From positions 2,666,001 to 2,730,000 of the forward strand of contig CP064987.1 of NCBI GenBank assembly GCA_016699835.1: a DNA stretch of 64,000 nucleotides, read 5' to 3'. A program made the position numbers and the translations under genes. The stretch comes from Phycisphaerales bacterium (GTDB lineage Bacteria; Planctomycetota; Phycisphaerae; Phycisphaerales; UBA1924). Shown piece by piece: positions 17,576 through 25,677 of this stretch (positions within the stretch are counted from its first letter, which is position 1; each line of letters starts with the position of its first letter). The notes below the pieces were generated by a model that was not told the origin of the DNA, made no database searches, and saw only the letters and a program-made list of their open reading frames with translations.

Positions 17576-17802
17576 CCCGCCACACTCCTCACGCCATGAG
17601 TCCACGTCGTCCCATCTGCTCGCGCCCGCCACGTCCGACAAAAAGTCTGGTGCTGAAATCGACCGGAACCCGAACGCCGGCTCGTGTCGGGCGAAATATG
17701 CTTGGCACGGGGTGTCTAGCGTAGACCCCCGGCATCCAATGCCGCGCCCAACGACCCGACATTCCACCACTCCGATCGTTATCGGCACACCGGAGACCTC
17801 AC

Positions 17803-18309
17803 ATGACCGCATCCCCTAAGACTGGACACTCTCAAAAGCCCAAGGACCACGCGCTGGAACTCCTCCAGTTCGGGCACTCCGTACTCATGCAGCAGGTCGA
17901 GTCCTTCCCACCGGACAAGGCCCTCTTCCAGCCGACGCCGACCGACAACCACCTGATGTGGACACTCGGGCACCTCGCGATGACGTACGCGTGGGCCGTC
18001 TCGCTTTTCGATGGCAAGGGGGTGCCCATGCCAGAGTCCTACGAGGCCAAGTTCGCGTCAGGCTCGAAGCCCACGCCCGATGCCGCCGAGTATCCGCGTC
18101 TCGCCGAACTCCGCCGCCAGTTCGAGGCCGCGTACGACGAGATGGTCCAGACCGCCCAGGGCATGAGCGATGAGGACCTTCGCGTCTCCATCGCCGACAA
18201 AACCGGCGGCTTCGCGACCGACCGCCTCGACCTGCTCATGAAGATGTCCTGGCACGATGGCTGGCACGGCGGGCAACTCGCATCGCTCAAACGCGCGTTC
18301 AAGTCGTAA
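17803..18309 (+). CDS. DinB family four-helix protein
   Basis: A 168-residue cytoplasmic protein of the DinB/YfiT superfamily, four-helix bundles that bind a divalent metal through three histidines. The expected pattern is present: the first histidine in 'LGHLAMTYAW' (helix 2) and two more in the C-terminal 'SWHDGWHGGQLA'. Family members include bacillithiol- or mycothiol-dependent transferases and many proteins of unknown activity, so substrate cannot be assigned. It diverges from the isocitrate dehydrogenase gene, with 227 bp between the two starts, and its end is 40 bp from the convergent Sua5-type gene. No operon partner is visible. Confidence 0.85.
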   Translation: MTASPKTGHSQKPKDHALELLQFGHSVLMQQVESFPPDKALFQPTPTDNHLMWTLGHLAMTYAWAVSLFDGKGVPMPESYEAKFASGSKPTPDAAEYPRLAELRRQFEAAYDEMVQTAQGMSDEDLRVSIADKTGGFATDRLDLLMKMSWHDGWHGGQLASLKRAFKS

Positions 18310-18349
18310 GAAGACAACTTCCAAGTTCGGCGGAGCACGTGATTCGCCG

Positions 18350-19465
18350 TCACGCAGGGCCGCACGCGCGCCGCAACCGGTCCATGATCGCGTCCCACAA
18401 CGCGCCATGGCCGTCATCGGTTAAGGGCATTGGATCCACGACGAGGATCGTGTCGGGTTCCATCGCATCCGCGTCGCGTAGGGCCGAGTACAACCTACGC
18501 GCATATCCGACGGCGTCTTCGGGTAGCACGATCTGCCGCATCCCTTCGGGAACTTGATCGCGCTCCGTCGCCACGACGACAATCGCGGTATGTGGCCTCA
18601 TTCGCCGAGCTCGATCGAGTGCCTCTACCAGTTGCTCGCGCGGCACAAGGCGGCACGTCGCCCGCGGCGCATAGTGAACCTCGAGAAGCCCCGGGCCAGG
18701 GAGCGCCACGTTGCTCTCTCCTTGTGCGTGTGTGACCATCGCCACGGGCCGATTGTCTCCCGTTCCACGAAGCATGCGCCCGATCGCCTCCGCCGACACC
18801 GCGCCAAGCCGAAGTATCTCCGCGCTGACTCCCTTGCTGTCTCTCGGCCTCAATCGCACCACGGTGGACTCGATCCCAACCTCGCGTGTCGCTTCTGCAT
18901 CATCCAGCACCATGACATCCTCGGCGTTGAACGCCTCGCGAACGTGGGCCGCCGTGGTGGGGGAGACATACCCCGACCGATTCGCGCTTGGCCCAACCAC
19001 GCCCAGCCCTCCCAATCGCTCGAACGCGCGCAACAGACCAAGCGCGATGTTGTTCCGAGGACAGCGGATCCCAACGCTCGCCCCGCCGCCGCTCACCAAC
19101 TCGGGCACGCGTTCACTCTTGGGAACCACGATCGTGAGCGGCCCGGGCCAGAACGCCGACGCGAGCGCCTCGCACCGCGCGTCCCACGCCCCATCGGCAC
19201 ACAGACGTCGGGCCGCCTCAACACCAGACACATGCACGATGAGCGGATTCCGCGAGGGCCGACCCTTGATCTCATAGACACGGCGAACCGCGATTTCGTT
19301 CAACGCGTCCGCGCCAAGCCCGAAGACCGTTTCCGTGGGGAACGCGACCAGTCCTCCCGCGCGGAGCCGCGCCGCCGCGGCGTCGATCGCCTGTTCATCC
19401 GACTTCTCAGAATGGGTAACCGGCTTCGCCACGCGAGCATTGTTGGATCGCTCGATCGCAGCCAC
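18350..19465 (-). CDS. tsaC: Threonylcarbamoyl-AMP synthase, Sua5 type
   Basis: Makes L-threonylcarbamoyladenylate from threonine, bicarbonate and ATP for the t6A37 modification of ANN-decoding tRNAs. The YrdC domain has 'GGLVAFPTETVFGLGADA', the 'KGRPSRNPLIVHV' nucleotide loop and 'GPSANRSGY'. A C-terminal Sua5 domain follows, with the characteristic 'GLLEVHYAPRA'. The start is uncertain: I favour the GTG at 19465 because GGTGA precedes it at proper distance, giving 371 residues. A GTG at 19432 is also possible. It lies 55 bp behind the TolC-like gene on the same strand. The Sua5 form (two domains) rather than the short TsaC form is evident from length. Confidence 0.88.
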   Translation of the reverse strand: MAAIERSNNARVAKPVTHSEKSDEQAIDAAAARLRAGGLVAFPTETVFGLGADALNEIAVRRVYEIKGRPSRNPLIVHVSGVEAARRLCADGAWDARCEALASAFWPGPLTIVVPKSERVPELVSGGGASVGIRCPRNNIALGLLRAFERLGGLGVVGPSANRSGYVSPTTAAHVREAFNAEDVMVLDDAEATREVGIESTVVRLRPRDSKGVSAEILRLGAVSAEAIGRMLRGTGDNRPVAMVTHAQGESNVALPGPGLLEVHYAPRATCRLVPREQLVEALDRARRMRPHTAIVVVATERDQVPEGMRQIVLPEDAVGYARRLYSALRDADAMEPDTILVVDPMPLTDDGHGALWDAIMDRLRRACGPA

Positions 19466-19520
19466 TGATCGATCACCGTTACGATCCCAGGGCACATCGT
19501 CTCGCAGAGAAATGGCGTTA

Positions 19521-21305
19521 CTACCGCTCGTCCGCCGTCGGGACGACAAAGTTGATCCTGTTCCGCTCCAGGTTTGTCCCCATCGCGGCGTAGAGGTCCG
19601 TCAGGGCCGAGTTGTACTCCGCGAGTGCCTGCGACTCCTCGCGCTCGGCCTGGGCGAGGGCCTCCTGCCGCGAGAACTCGAGGTCCAATCGCTCGGGCGT
19701 GATGTTCGGCGCGTTCTCTTTCTCGATGAGGAGCACGCGAAGGACCTCCGCCGCCGCGATCCGGCTCGTGCGCGTCTGCTCGATCAGTTTGTAGTTCAGG
19801 ACAAGCCGGTCGAGCGCGCTCTTGACCTCCTGCGTCACCTGCTGCACCGTGTTGCGATACGCGATCACCGACTGCATCCGCTCCAGCACGCGCCGGCGAT
19901 AATCCCCCTCGGCCTTGCGATTCCCGATCGGCATCTCAAAGACCAGCGCAAAGAGCGCATCGAAGAACCGCCCCTCGATCGATTGCCCATACGCGTCATA
20001 CGTCGTGTCGTCGAGCGACGAGAGTTTCGCCTGGAGACGAAGCGAAAGGTCGGGCAGGCGTGCGTTTTCTGCGACGATCGCCCGGATCGACGAGTCATCG
20101 ATCGCCAGCACCGCCTGCTGCACCTCGGGGCGGAACTGCACCGCCGCCAGCACCGAATCCGGCAGGCTGAACCGCACCGGCTCGTCCACCGGGCGATCCG
20201 TCGGAGCCAGAATGATCTCCGACCCCACAGGGACAGCAGGGTCATTGATGAGTTGCTTCAGGCGATCGCTCACGATGCGCAGTTGTGTCTGCGCCCGGAT
20301 GATGTCGGCCTTGCGTCGCTCGACCTTCGCCCGCGCGTCGGCCAACTGGGCCGTCGTGCTCTCCCCCTCGCGCGCGATCAACTGATCGCGCACACGCTCG
20401 CCCCGCTCCAGGAGACGCTGCAAGATCAGAAGGTCCTTGTGCGCCAGCGTCAGTTGCCAGTACGTCCGTTCGACGTCCGAGACGACCTGTCCCAGGTCCC
20501 GCCGAAGCGTCTGCACACTGTTCCGCTCGGCATTCCTCGCCACGCGCACATCCGCGAGCGACACCTCCGACCCCAACCCCCGCAGCAGCGGCTGGTCATA
20601 CTGCACCGTGAACGACAGCAGGTTCGCCGGGTTCGGACGGCTGGTCTGAAAGGGCGTGCTGTCGTCGGTGTAATCAAGCCCGTGCTGCAGCGTCAGCCGC
20701 CCGCCGCCGACGAGATTCCGACGCAACCCGACCGAGGTTGTCAGGCCCGTCTGCTCCGTGGTGCTGGGCACGCCCTGCGTGTTGCTCGAGAAACTCGTCG
20801 CGACGCGTGGCGAATCGGTACGCGTCGCCGAGAAGTTCGCCGTGAACGTCCAGTCGAAGGCTGCCTCCGCCGCGACGACCTGCGCCTCGCCGATCCCCGG
20901 CCCGATCCGCGCAAAGCGAACGGCGATGTTGTGCTCAACCGACGCCTTGATCGCGTGCTCCAGGCTGATCGCGACCGTCTCGGCCTTGGTTCCCAGCAGG
21001 TTCACGCCGAAGTCCGCCTTGGCGCCTTCATACGACCGCGGCCCGGAACTCTTGTCGAGTTCCTCCAGAATGCCAGGCCAGAGTCTCAGCCCCTCGACCC
21101 CGCTCTCACGCGAAAGGACAACCGCCTTGTCCTCGCGTCCGGCCTCCGCCACCTCGCGAGCCGCCGCATCAATCACAAGCCGCCGAAGATCGCGATCGGC
21201 CTGATCCCCAAGCGGGCTTGGATTCGAGCACGACCCAGCCCCAAGCGCCAGCATCAGCCCCACGCCCACCCGTGTGTGGCGAGACGCCCGACGCCAACCG
21301 TTCAT
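19521..21305 (-). CDS. TolC family outer membrane protein
   Basis: A 594-residue outer-membrane channel subunit of the TolC/OEP type, which connects inner-membrane pumps or secretion ATPases to the outside. The start at 21305 opens a lipoprotein-type signal peptide ('MLALGAGSC'), so the mature protein is probably acylated at that cysteine. The two OEP repeats are seen as long Ala/Arg/Glu/Gln-rich alpha-helical hairpins ('LADVRVARNAERN', 'ADARAKVERRKADI' and later 'ALAQAEREESQALAEYNSAL', 'YAAMGTNLE') separated by strand segments. No fusion protein or pump gene is adjacent, so its partner is elsewhere. It is divergent from the SH3-like gene, with 414 bp between them. Confidence 0.88.
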   Translation of the reverse strand: MNGWRRASRHTRVGVGLMLALGAGSCSNPSPLGDQADRDLRRLVIDAAAREVAEAGREDKAVVLSRESGVEGLRLWPGILEELDKSSGPRSYEGAKADFGVNLLGTKAETVAISLEHAIKASVEHNIAVRFARIGPGIGEAQVVAAEAAFDWTFTANFSATRTDSPRVATSFSSNTQGVPSTTEQTGLTTSVGLRRNLVGGGRLTLQHGLDYTDDSTPFQTSRPNPANLLSFTVQYDQPLLRGLGSEVSLADVRVARNAERNSVQTLRRDLGQVVSDVERTYWQLTLAHKDLLILQRLLERGERVRDQLIAREGESTTAQLADARAKVERRKADIIRAQTQLRIVSDRLKQLINDPAVPVGSEIILAPTDRPVDEPVRFSLPDSVLAAVQFRPEVQQAVLAIDDSSIRAIVAENARLPDLSLRLQAKLSSLDDTTYDAYGQSIEGRFFDALFALVFEMPIGNRKAEGDYRRRVLERMQSVIAYRNTVQQVTQEVKSALDRLVLNYKLIEQTRTSRIAAAEVLRVLLIEKENAPNITPERLDLEFSRQEALAQAEREESQALAEYNSALTDLYAAMGTNLERNRINFVVPTADER

Positions 21306-21719
21306 TTCACAAGGCCGTCGATTCAAAGTGTGTTCCGAGCGTGGGTTGTGATCGGGTCATCCGATTTTTCGGAGACCGGCCTGGTGCTCATGTGTGGCGT
21401 GGCCTCATCGAGCCTCGTCCATGGCTCGTGTGTCCCGGATTGTTCGTCCTGGTTCCGACGGTTCGGCCCGTCGGCGTCGCGGTTCCCACCTTCACCCGGG
21501 CGTCCTGCCCGGAAGGCCGTGCGAACAATAGCCATCCGAACCCCGATCGGCCCTGTCACACGCCTCCAGCGACGCGTGTTTTCGTACTCTCTGACACGTC
21601 CGTGACCATCGCAAATCGACCGCCTTGCCTAACGTCCTGACCCGGGTCGAACTGTCGCATGATCGACGCTCTGAGCCCGGCAATTATGGATCGTTCGCCA
21701 GCGAAGGGAGGCGCGTGAC
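21306..21719. other. Intergenic region between divergent genes
   Basis: This 414-bp stretch separates the TolC-like gene (leftward) from the SH3-like gene (rightward). It should contain both promoters, but I see no convincing -35/-10 pair. The only clear signal is GGGAGG just before the ATG at 21720. Short open frames cross it on both strands, but they are overlapping, Arg/Ser/Pro-rich and lack ribosome-binding sites, so I do not call a gene. Confidence 0.5.
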
Positions 21720-23201
21720 ATGAGTTCTCGTCCGTGGCATTGGGTCGCGACCAGTGGTGTCGCCATCGTTGCATTCCTCGGTCTGCCGTCCGCGAGCACC
21801 GTCGCGGCCCAGGCCGAACCGTTCTACGTCGTCGTCACCGCCGACAAGGCCCCGCTCCGCTGCGCCGACAGCGAGCAGCACTACTCCATCGCCGAACTCG
21901 CCAGTGGCACCGTGCTCCTCTGCGATGAGCAGCCCGGCAACTGGATGCGCGTCGCCTATCCGCCGACCCTCGGCGTCTTCGTGCGCGCCCAAGAGGCCGC
22001 CGTCAGCGGCGACACGGTCACCCTCACCAAGGACACCTCGCTCAAGGCTGCCAGCCTCGTCTCCGGGTTTGCCGGGAGTTGGAAGTCCGTCCTTGCCGAG
22101 TCGCTCCCCGCGGAAACCACGCTCAAACTCATCGAGCCGACGATGGACGCCAACGGCACGGTCGTTGCCTATCGCGTCGTCCCGCCGGCCCAAGCACGAG
22201 CCTGGGTGAGCAACCAACTCGTCCGCCGAGCCACCGACGCCGAGGTCGACGCGTACACGACGGCAAAGGGCCCCATCGCGGTCGAGGGTGCTGTAAAGGT
22301 GGCGAGCAAGACCGAGCCGGTCGCTCCCGTCTCGCCGACCGATCCCAACGCCAATCCGAACGCTGTTCCGAACAAGGCCGCAGACGGCACGATTCAACCC
22401 AACATCAACCCGGAGGCCACAACACCCGGCGCTCAGGACACCACGCCAACGACGATCACCGGCAACAACCCCGAGGGCGTCAAGACCGACCCCACCAAGG
22501 TTGAGCCGATCGATCCGGCCAAGCGTCTCGTCGCCTCCGTCGAGAGCCTCGAGGGCTCCTTCAAGGCCGTCCTCAAAGAGCCGATCGCGACCGCGGAATA
22601 CGGCGAACTCAAGGCCGAGTTCGAGCGCACCATCGCCGACTGGGACGCCCAGAAGGCCAACCTCAAGGACGACTTCGCGATCCGCAAGCACGAGTACGTC
22701 CAGAAGCAACTCGATCGCCGCCTGCAGTGGCTGACGATCGCGATCGACTCGCGCGAGCGGGCGGCCCGCCAGCAGTCCGAGCGCGTCATGCTCGACCAGG
22801 GCCAGATTGCCCTCGCACAGCGCCTCCAGGAGTTCGAGGCCAGCCGCGTCTACCAGATGATCGGCACGCTCCGCGCCTCAACCCTCTACGACGGCAAGCG
22901 CCTCCCGCGCATGTTCCGCGTCGAGTCCGTCGGCGGAATTCCCCACACCATCGGCTACGTCAAGCCCGACACCAAGCGCAACCTCGACGTTCTCGTCGGC
23001 CGCATCGTCGGGATCATCGGCGACACCCAGATGGACCCGACCCTCAACGTCCAACTCATCACGCCCACGAGGATCGATGAACTCAAGGACGCCGCGGGCC
23101 AGAACCTGACGCCGCCGCAGGCTCCGGATCTGGGCACGCAGCCCAACGCCGCGCCCGCCAGCGACGTCCCCGCCGCGGAAGGTGCGAACGTCGGCGGCTG
23201 A
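21720..23201 (+). CDS. Secreted protein with bacterial SH3-like repeats
   Basis: A 493-residue exported protein. The ATG has a strong GGGAGG upstream and begins a signal peptide with cleavage near 'TVAAQA'. Two tandem SH3-like segments follow: 'YVVVTADKAPLRCADSEQHY' to 'MRVAYPPTLGVFVRAQEA' and a second copy from about residue 95 ('DTSLKAASL') to 'ARAWVSNQL'. A linker rich in Pro, Asn and Thr (about 195-260) leads to a highly charged helical region (about 275-385) that may form a coiled coil, and then a short strand-rich end. SH3-like domains of this kind usually bind peptidoglycan, so a cell-wall or envelope role is plausible. No catalytic domain is present. A terminator follows closely, suggesting a single-gene transcript. 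Confidence 0.75.
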   Translation: MSSRPWHWVATSGVAIVAFLGLPSASTVAAQAEPFYVVVTADKAPLRCADSEQHYSIAELASGTVLLCDEQPGNWMRVAYPPTLGVFVRAQEAAVSGDTVTLTKDTSLKAASLVSGFAGSWKSVLAESLPAETTLKLIEPTMDANGTVVAYRVVPPAQARAWVSNQLVRRATDAEVDAYTTAKGPIAVEGAVKVASKTEPVAPVSPTDPNANPNAVPNKAADGTIQPNINPEATTPGAQDTTPTTITGNNPEGVKTDPTKVEPIDPAKRLVASVESLEGSFKAVLKEPIATAEYGELKAEFERTIADWDAQKANLKDDFAIRKHEYVQKQLDRRLQWLTIAIDSRERAARQQSERVMLDQGQIALAQRLQEFEASRVYQMIGTLRASTLYDGKRLPRMFRVESVGGIPHTIGYVKPDTKRNLDVLVGRIVGIIGDTQMDPTLNVQLITPTRIDELKDAAGQNLTPPQAPDLGTQPNAAPASDVPAAEGANVGG

Positions 23202-23229
23202 GCCGATTTCCACATGTCTGAAACACCCC

Positions 23230-23264
23230 ACGCCCCTCGGCCCACACGTCGAGGGGCGTTTCGT
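23230..23264 (+). terminator. Rho-independent terminator after SH3-like gene
   Basis: A perfect 10-bp stem, ACGCCCCTCG at 23230-23239 pairing with CGAGGGGCGT at 23250-23259, with a 10-base loop and a short T-rich tail. It lies 28 bp after the stop codon at 23201 and before the next gene's start at 23306. Confidence 0.75.
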
Positions 23265-23305
23265 TGCGCCCCGCCAACAATCCCACGACACGCTCGACCA
23301 CACCG

Positions 23306-24631
23306 ATGATGCCCATCCACCACGAGTCCGGCCTCAAACTCGCCTCGGCCCTCTCGACCAATGCCCGGTCCGAGGCCGCGGGCGCCCACGTCGCACGCCT
23401 GCTCAGCGAATCGCTCGGATCCGATACTCCAAATCTTGTCCTCGTCTTCTTCTCGCCGCACCACGCCGAGTCGGCCCATGAACTACTCGCTGCGCTTCGC
23501 CGGGATCTGCCGAACGCCGCGATCGTCGGCGCCTCCGCCGGGTCGGTCCTCGCCGACGCCGTTGAACTCGAGGGCTCTCCCGCCGTGGCGGCCCTCGCCC
23601 TCCACGCCACGGGCGCCCGCATCCACCCCTTCGCCCTCGACCACGCCGACCCCATCGACGACACCCAGGCCGCCCACGAGCACCTCCGCGAGCGACTCGG
23701 CATCACCCGGGATCTCTCGGGGATCCTCTTCTTCCCCGATCCCTTCAGCATCCCGCTCATCAAACTCCTCCCCTCGCTCAACGCCGTCTCCACGCTCGCC
23801 TGCCCGGACCATCCCGCGCCCATCCTCGGCGGGCTGTGCTCTGGTTCGAAAACACCGGGCGGCAACGTGCTCTTCCTGAACGATCGTGTCATGCGCGCCG
23901 GAGCCGTCGGCGTCTCCATCTCGGGTGATCTCACGATCGACACCGTGGTCTCGCAAGGGTGCCGCCCCTTCGGTCCGCCGCTGGTCGTTACCAAGGCACG
24001 CCACAACCTGATCCTGGAACTCGGCGGCCGGCGCGCCCCGGAGGTCCTCGCCGAGGCCATCCAATCCCTCGGCGAGAGTGCCCGCGCCACGCTCAGCGAC
24101 GGCCTGCTCGTTGGCCTCGTCATCAACGAATACAAAGAACGCTTCGGCCGCGACGACTTCCTTATGAGGCCCGTCGTCGGTCTCGACCAGAACTCCGGCG
24201 GCGTCGCCATCAACGATCTCGTCCGAGTCGGCCAGACCGTCCGCTTGCACTACCGCGACAAGACCACTGCCGAGGAGGATCTGGCTCTGCTCCTCGACGC
24301 CCAGCAACTCCGCGACCCGCCGAAAGGTGTCTTTTTGGTCACATGTCACACCCGGGGCCGACGCCTCTTTGGAAGGCCGCACCACGACGCCCAGGCCGTC
24401 CAGCGGGCCTTTGAGCCTCCCCAGGCCGGCGAGGACCTCGCCAAGGGTGGACGCCCCGTCGCCGGAATGGCCAGGTCGATCCCTCTCGCCGGATTCTCCG
24501 CACTCGGCGAGATCGGCCCGATCGCCGGCCAGTCCTTCCTCCACGGGAGCACGGCCTGCCTGGCCCTCTTCCGCCCCAAGGCCAGGATTCACGAACCGAA
24601 TCCAAGCCAGTCGCCACAGGGGTTGCCTTGA
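23306..24631 (+). CDS. FIST domain sensor protein
   Basis: A 441-residue cytoplasmic protein consisting of FIST-N and FIST-C domains and nothing else. The N-terminal domain opens with 'LKLASALSTNARSEAAGAHV' and has 'PNAAIVGASAGSVLADAVE', 'LGGLCSGSKTPGGNVLFLND' and 'VGVSISGDLTIDTVVSQGCR' in order; FIST-C ends with 'SFLHGSTACLALFRPK'. FIST domains are thought to sense small ligands, possibly amino acids, and are often fused to kinases or chemoreceptors. This copy is free-standing, so any output partner must act in trans. The start at 23306 or the adjacent ATG at 23309 fits the family; neither has a good ribosome-binding site. Confidence 0.85.
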   Translation: MMPIHHESGLKLASALSTNARSEAAGAHVARLLSESLGSDTPNLVLVFFSPHHAESAHELLAALRRDLPNAAIVGASAGSVLADAVELEGSPAVAALALHATGARIHPFALDHADPIDDTQAAHEHLRERLGITRDLSGILFFPDPFSIPLIKLLPSLNAVSTLACPDHPAPILGGLCSGSKTPGGNVLFLNDRVMRAGAVGVSISGDLTIDTVVSQGCRPFGPPLVVTKARHNLILELGGRRAPEVLAEAIQSLGESARATLSDGLLVGLVINEYKERFGRDDFLMRPVVGLDQNSGGVAINDLVRVGQTVRLHYRDKTTAEEDLALLLDAQQLRDPPKGVFLVTCHTRGRRLFGRPHHDAQAVQRAFEPPQAGEDLAKGGRPVAGMARSIPLAGFSALGEIGPIAGQSFLHGSTACLALFRPKARIHEPNPSQSPQGLP

Positions 24632-24659
24632 GTGGCCAAACGCCTACAGTTGCCTCCCT

Positions 24660-24682
24660 CACGCCGGGAGCATTTCGGCGTG
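24660..24682 (+). other. Hairpin between FIST gene and rpmB
   Basis: A perfect 7-bp inverted repeat, CACGCCG at 24660-24666 and CGGCGTG at 24676-24682, with a nine-base loop, 38 bp before the rpmB start. The T-run after it is poor (ACTTGTTCGTACTTT). It may be a weak terminator of the FIST transcript or a structure in the rpmB leader; the sequence does not decide. Confidence 0.4.
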
Positions 24683-24720
24683 ACTTGTTCGTACTTTGAT
24701 CTGTTTCGCCGAGGTTTCCC

Positions 24721-24993
24721 ATGCCTGCTACCTGCGCGTTCACCGGTAAGACTGTCTCCCGCGGCTTCAAGCGCGCGTGGCGTGGCCAGGCCATCGCCAA
24801 GGGCGGCTTCGGTCTCAAGCCCACCGGCATCACCCGCCGAACCTTCAAGCCGAATCTTCAGGACGTCGTCGCCCTGATCGATGGTCGCCAGGAGCGCGTC
24901 CGCGCCTCCACCAAGGCCATCCGCACCGGCATGGTCGTTAAGGCCCTCAAGCGGAAGTACGGCTACACCCGCCAGCAGAAGGCCGGCGCCTGA
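24721..24993 (+). CDS. rpmB: 50S ribosomal protein L28
   Basis: A 90-residue basic protein of the large ribosomal subunit. The family pattern is visible: 'CAFTGKTVSRGFKRAWRGQA' at the N-terminus, the central 'RRTFKPNLQDV' corresponding to the usual 'RxFxPNLQ', and 'RVRASTKAIRTGMVVKAL' corresponding to the 'RVSaKglR' region. It is longer than E. coli L28 (78 residues) because of an Arg/Lys-rich C-terminus. It does not sit beside rpmG (L33) as in E. coli; it stands alone between a hairpin and a terminator and is probably transcribed as a single gene. Confidence 0.88.
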   Translation: MPATCAFTGKTVSRGFKRAWRGQAIAKGGFGLKPTGITRRTFKPNLQDVVALIDGRQERVRASTKAIRTGMVVKALKRKYGYTRQQKAGA

Positions 24994-25018
24994 TCTCGCA
25001 CACGAACGAAGTGTCCTC

Positions 25019-25057
25019 ACGAGCCGTCCCACGCGTGGAACGGCTCGTTCCACTTTT
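25019..25057 (+). terminator. Rho-independent terminator after rpmB
   Basis: Stem ACGAGCCG at 25019-25026 pairs perfectly with CGGCTCGT at 25041-25048 and can extend inward by a few pairs; the tail TCCACTTTT follows. It lies 26 bp behind the rpmB stop and separates rpmB from the mcsA-mcsB pair. Confidence 0.75.
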
Positions 25058-25104
25058 GAGATGCGCAAACGGCGAACCGCGACCTTCGCGTACCATTCCT
25101 CGAC

Positions 25105-25677
25105 ATGAAGTGCGATCAGTGCGACAAGGAGGCGACGGTCCACGAGGTCACGGTCCGCAACGGCGTGAAGGTCGAACGCCACCTCTGCGAGTCCTGTGCA
25201 GCCAGCCAGGGCATCCCCGTGCAGGCGCCCGTTCCGCTCAATGAGTTGATGTCGAAGTTCCTCGTCAGCCAGGCCGTGGGCAAGACTCCCGCCGCCACGC
25301 CGCCGAAGCAGACCTCCTGCCCCGGCTGCGGGCAGACGTTCAACGAGTTTCGAAAGTCCGGTCTGCTCGGGTGTCCGCGCTGCTACGCGGCCTTCGTCCG
25401 CCAACTCTCGCCCCTCATCGAGCGTGCCCACGAGGGCGGCGTGAAACACATCGGCAAGCAACCGCGACGCGCTGGCGCAGGCCACGAGGTGTCCGAAGCG
25501 CCGACGCCAAGCCCGGAGGTCTCGCTCCTCGCCGAAAGGGCCGAACGCCTCAAACGCCTCCGCGCCGATCTTGATTCCGCCATCAAAACGGAAAAGTACG
25601 AAGAGGCCGCCAGACTCCGCGACGAACTGAAGAAACTCAACGAGTCGAACGCGAGCGACGCGGAGGACCAGGCGTGA
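25105..25677 (+). CDS. mcsA: McsA-like zinc protein, activator of protein-arginine kinase
   Basis: A 190-residue cytoplasmic protein. It has four CxxC zinc knuckles: 'CDQC' at the N-terminus, 'CESC' near residue 30, then 'CPGC' and 'CPRC' around residues 72-92. A C-terminal UvrB/UvrC-type motif helix pair follows ('LRADLDSAIKTEKYEEAARL'). This is the McsA architecture, in which the zinc modules bind and activate the McsB kinase. The next gene is mcsB, overlapping by four bases (GTGA), so the pair is translationally coupled. Neither CtsR nor ClpC, the usual operon mates in Firmicutes, is encoded nearby. Confidence 0.88.
   Translation: MKCDQCDKEATVHEVTVRNGVKVERHLCESCAASQGIPVQAPVPLNELMSKFLVSQAVGKTPAATPPKQTSCPGCGQTFNEFRKSGLLGCPRCYAAFVRQLSPLIERAHEGGVKHIGKQPRRAGAGHEVSEAPTPSPEVSLLAERAERLKRLRADLDSAIKTEKYEEAARLRDELKKLNESNASDAEDQA

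Noticed and set aside
15590..17599. A 669-codon plus-strand frame opposite isocitrate dehydrogenase and the thioredoxin gene.
   Set aside because: Arg/His/Leu-rich antisense frame crossing two genes and their intergenic gap; no motif or ribosome-binding site.
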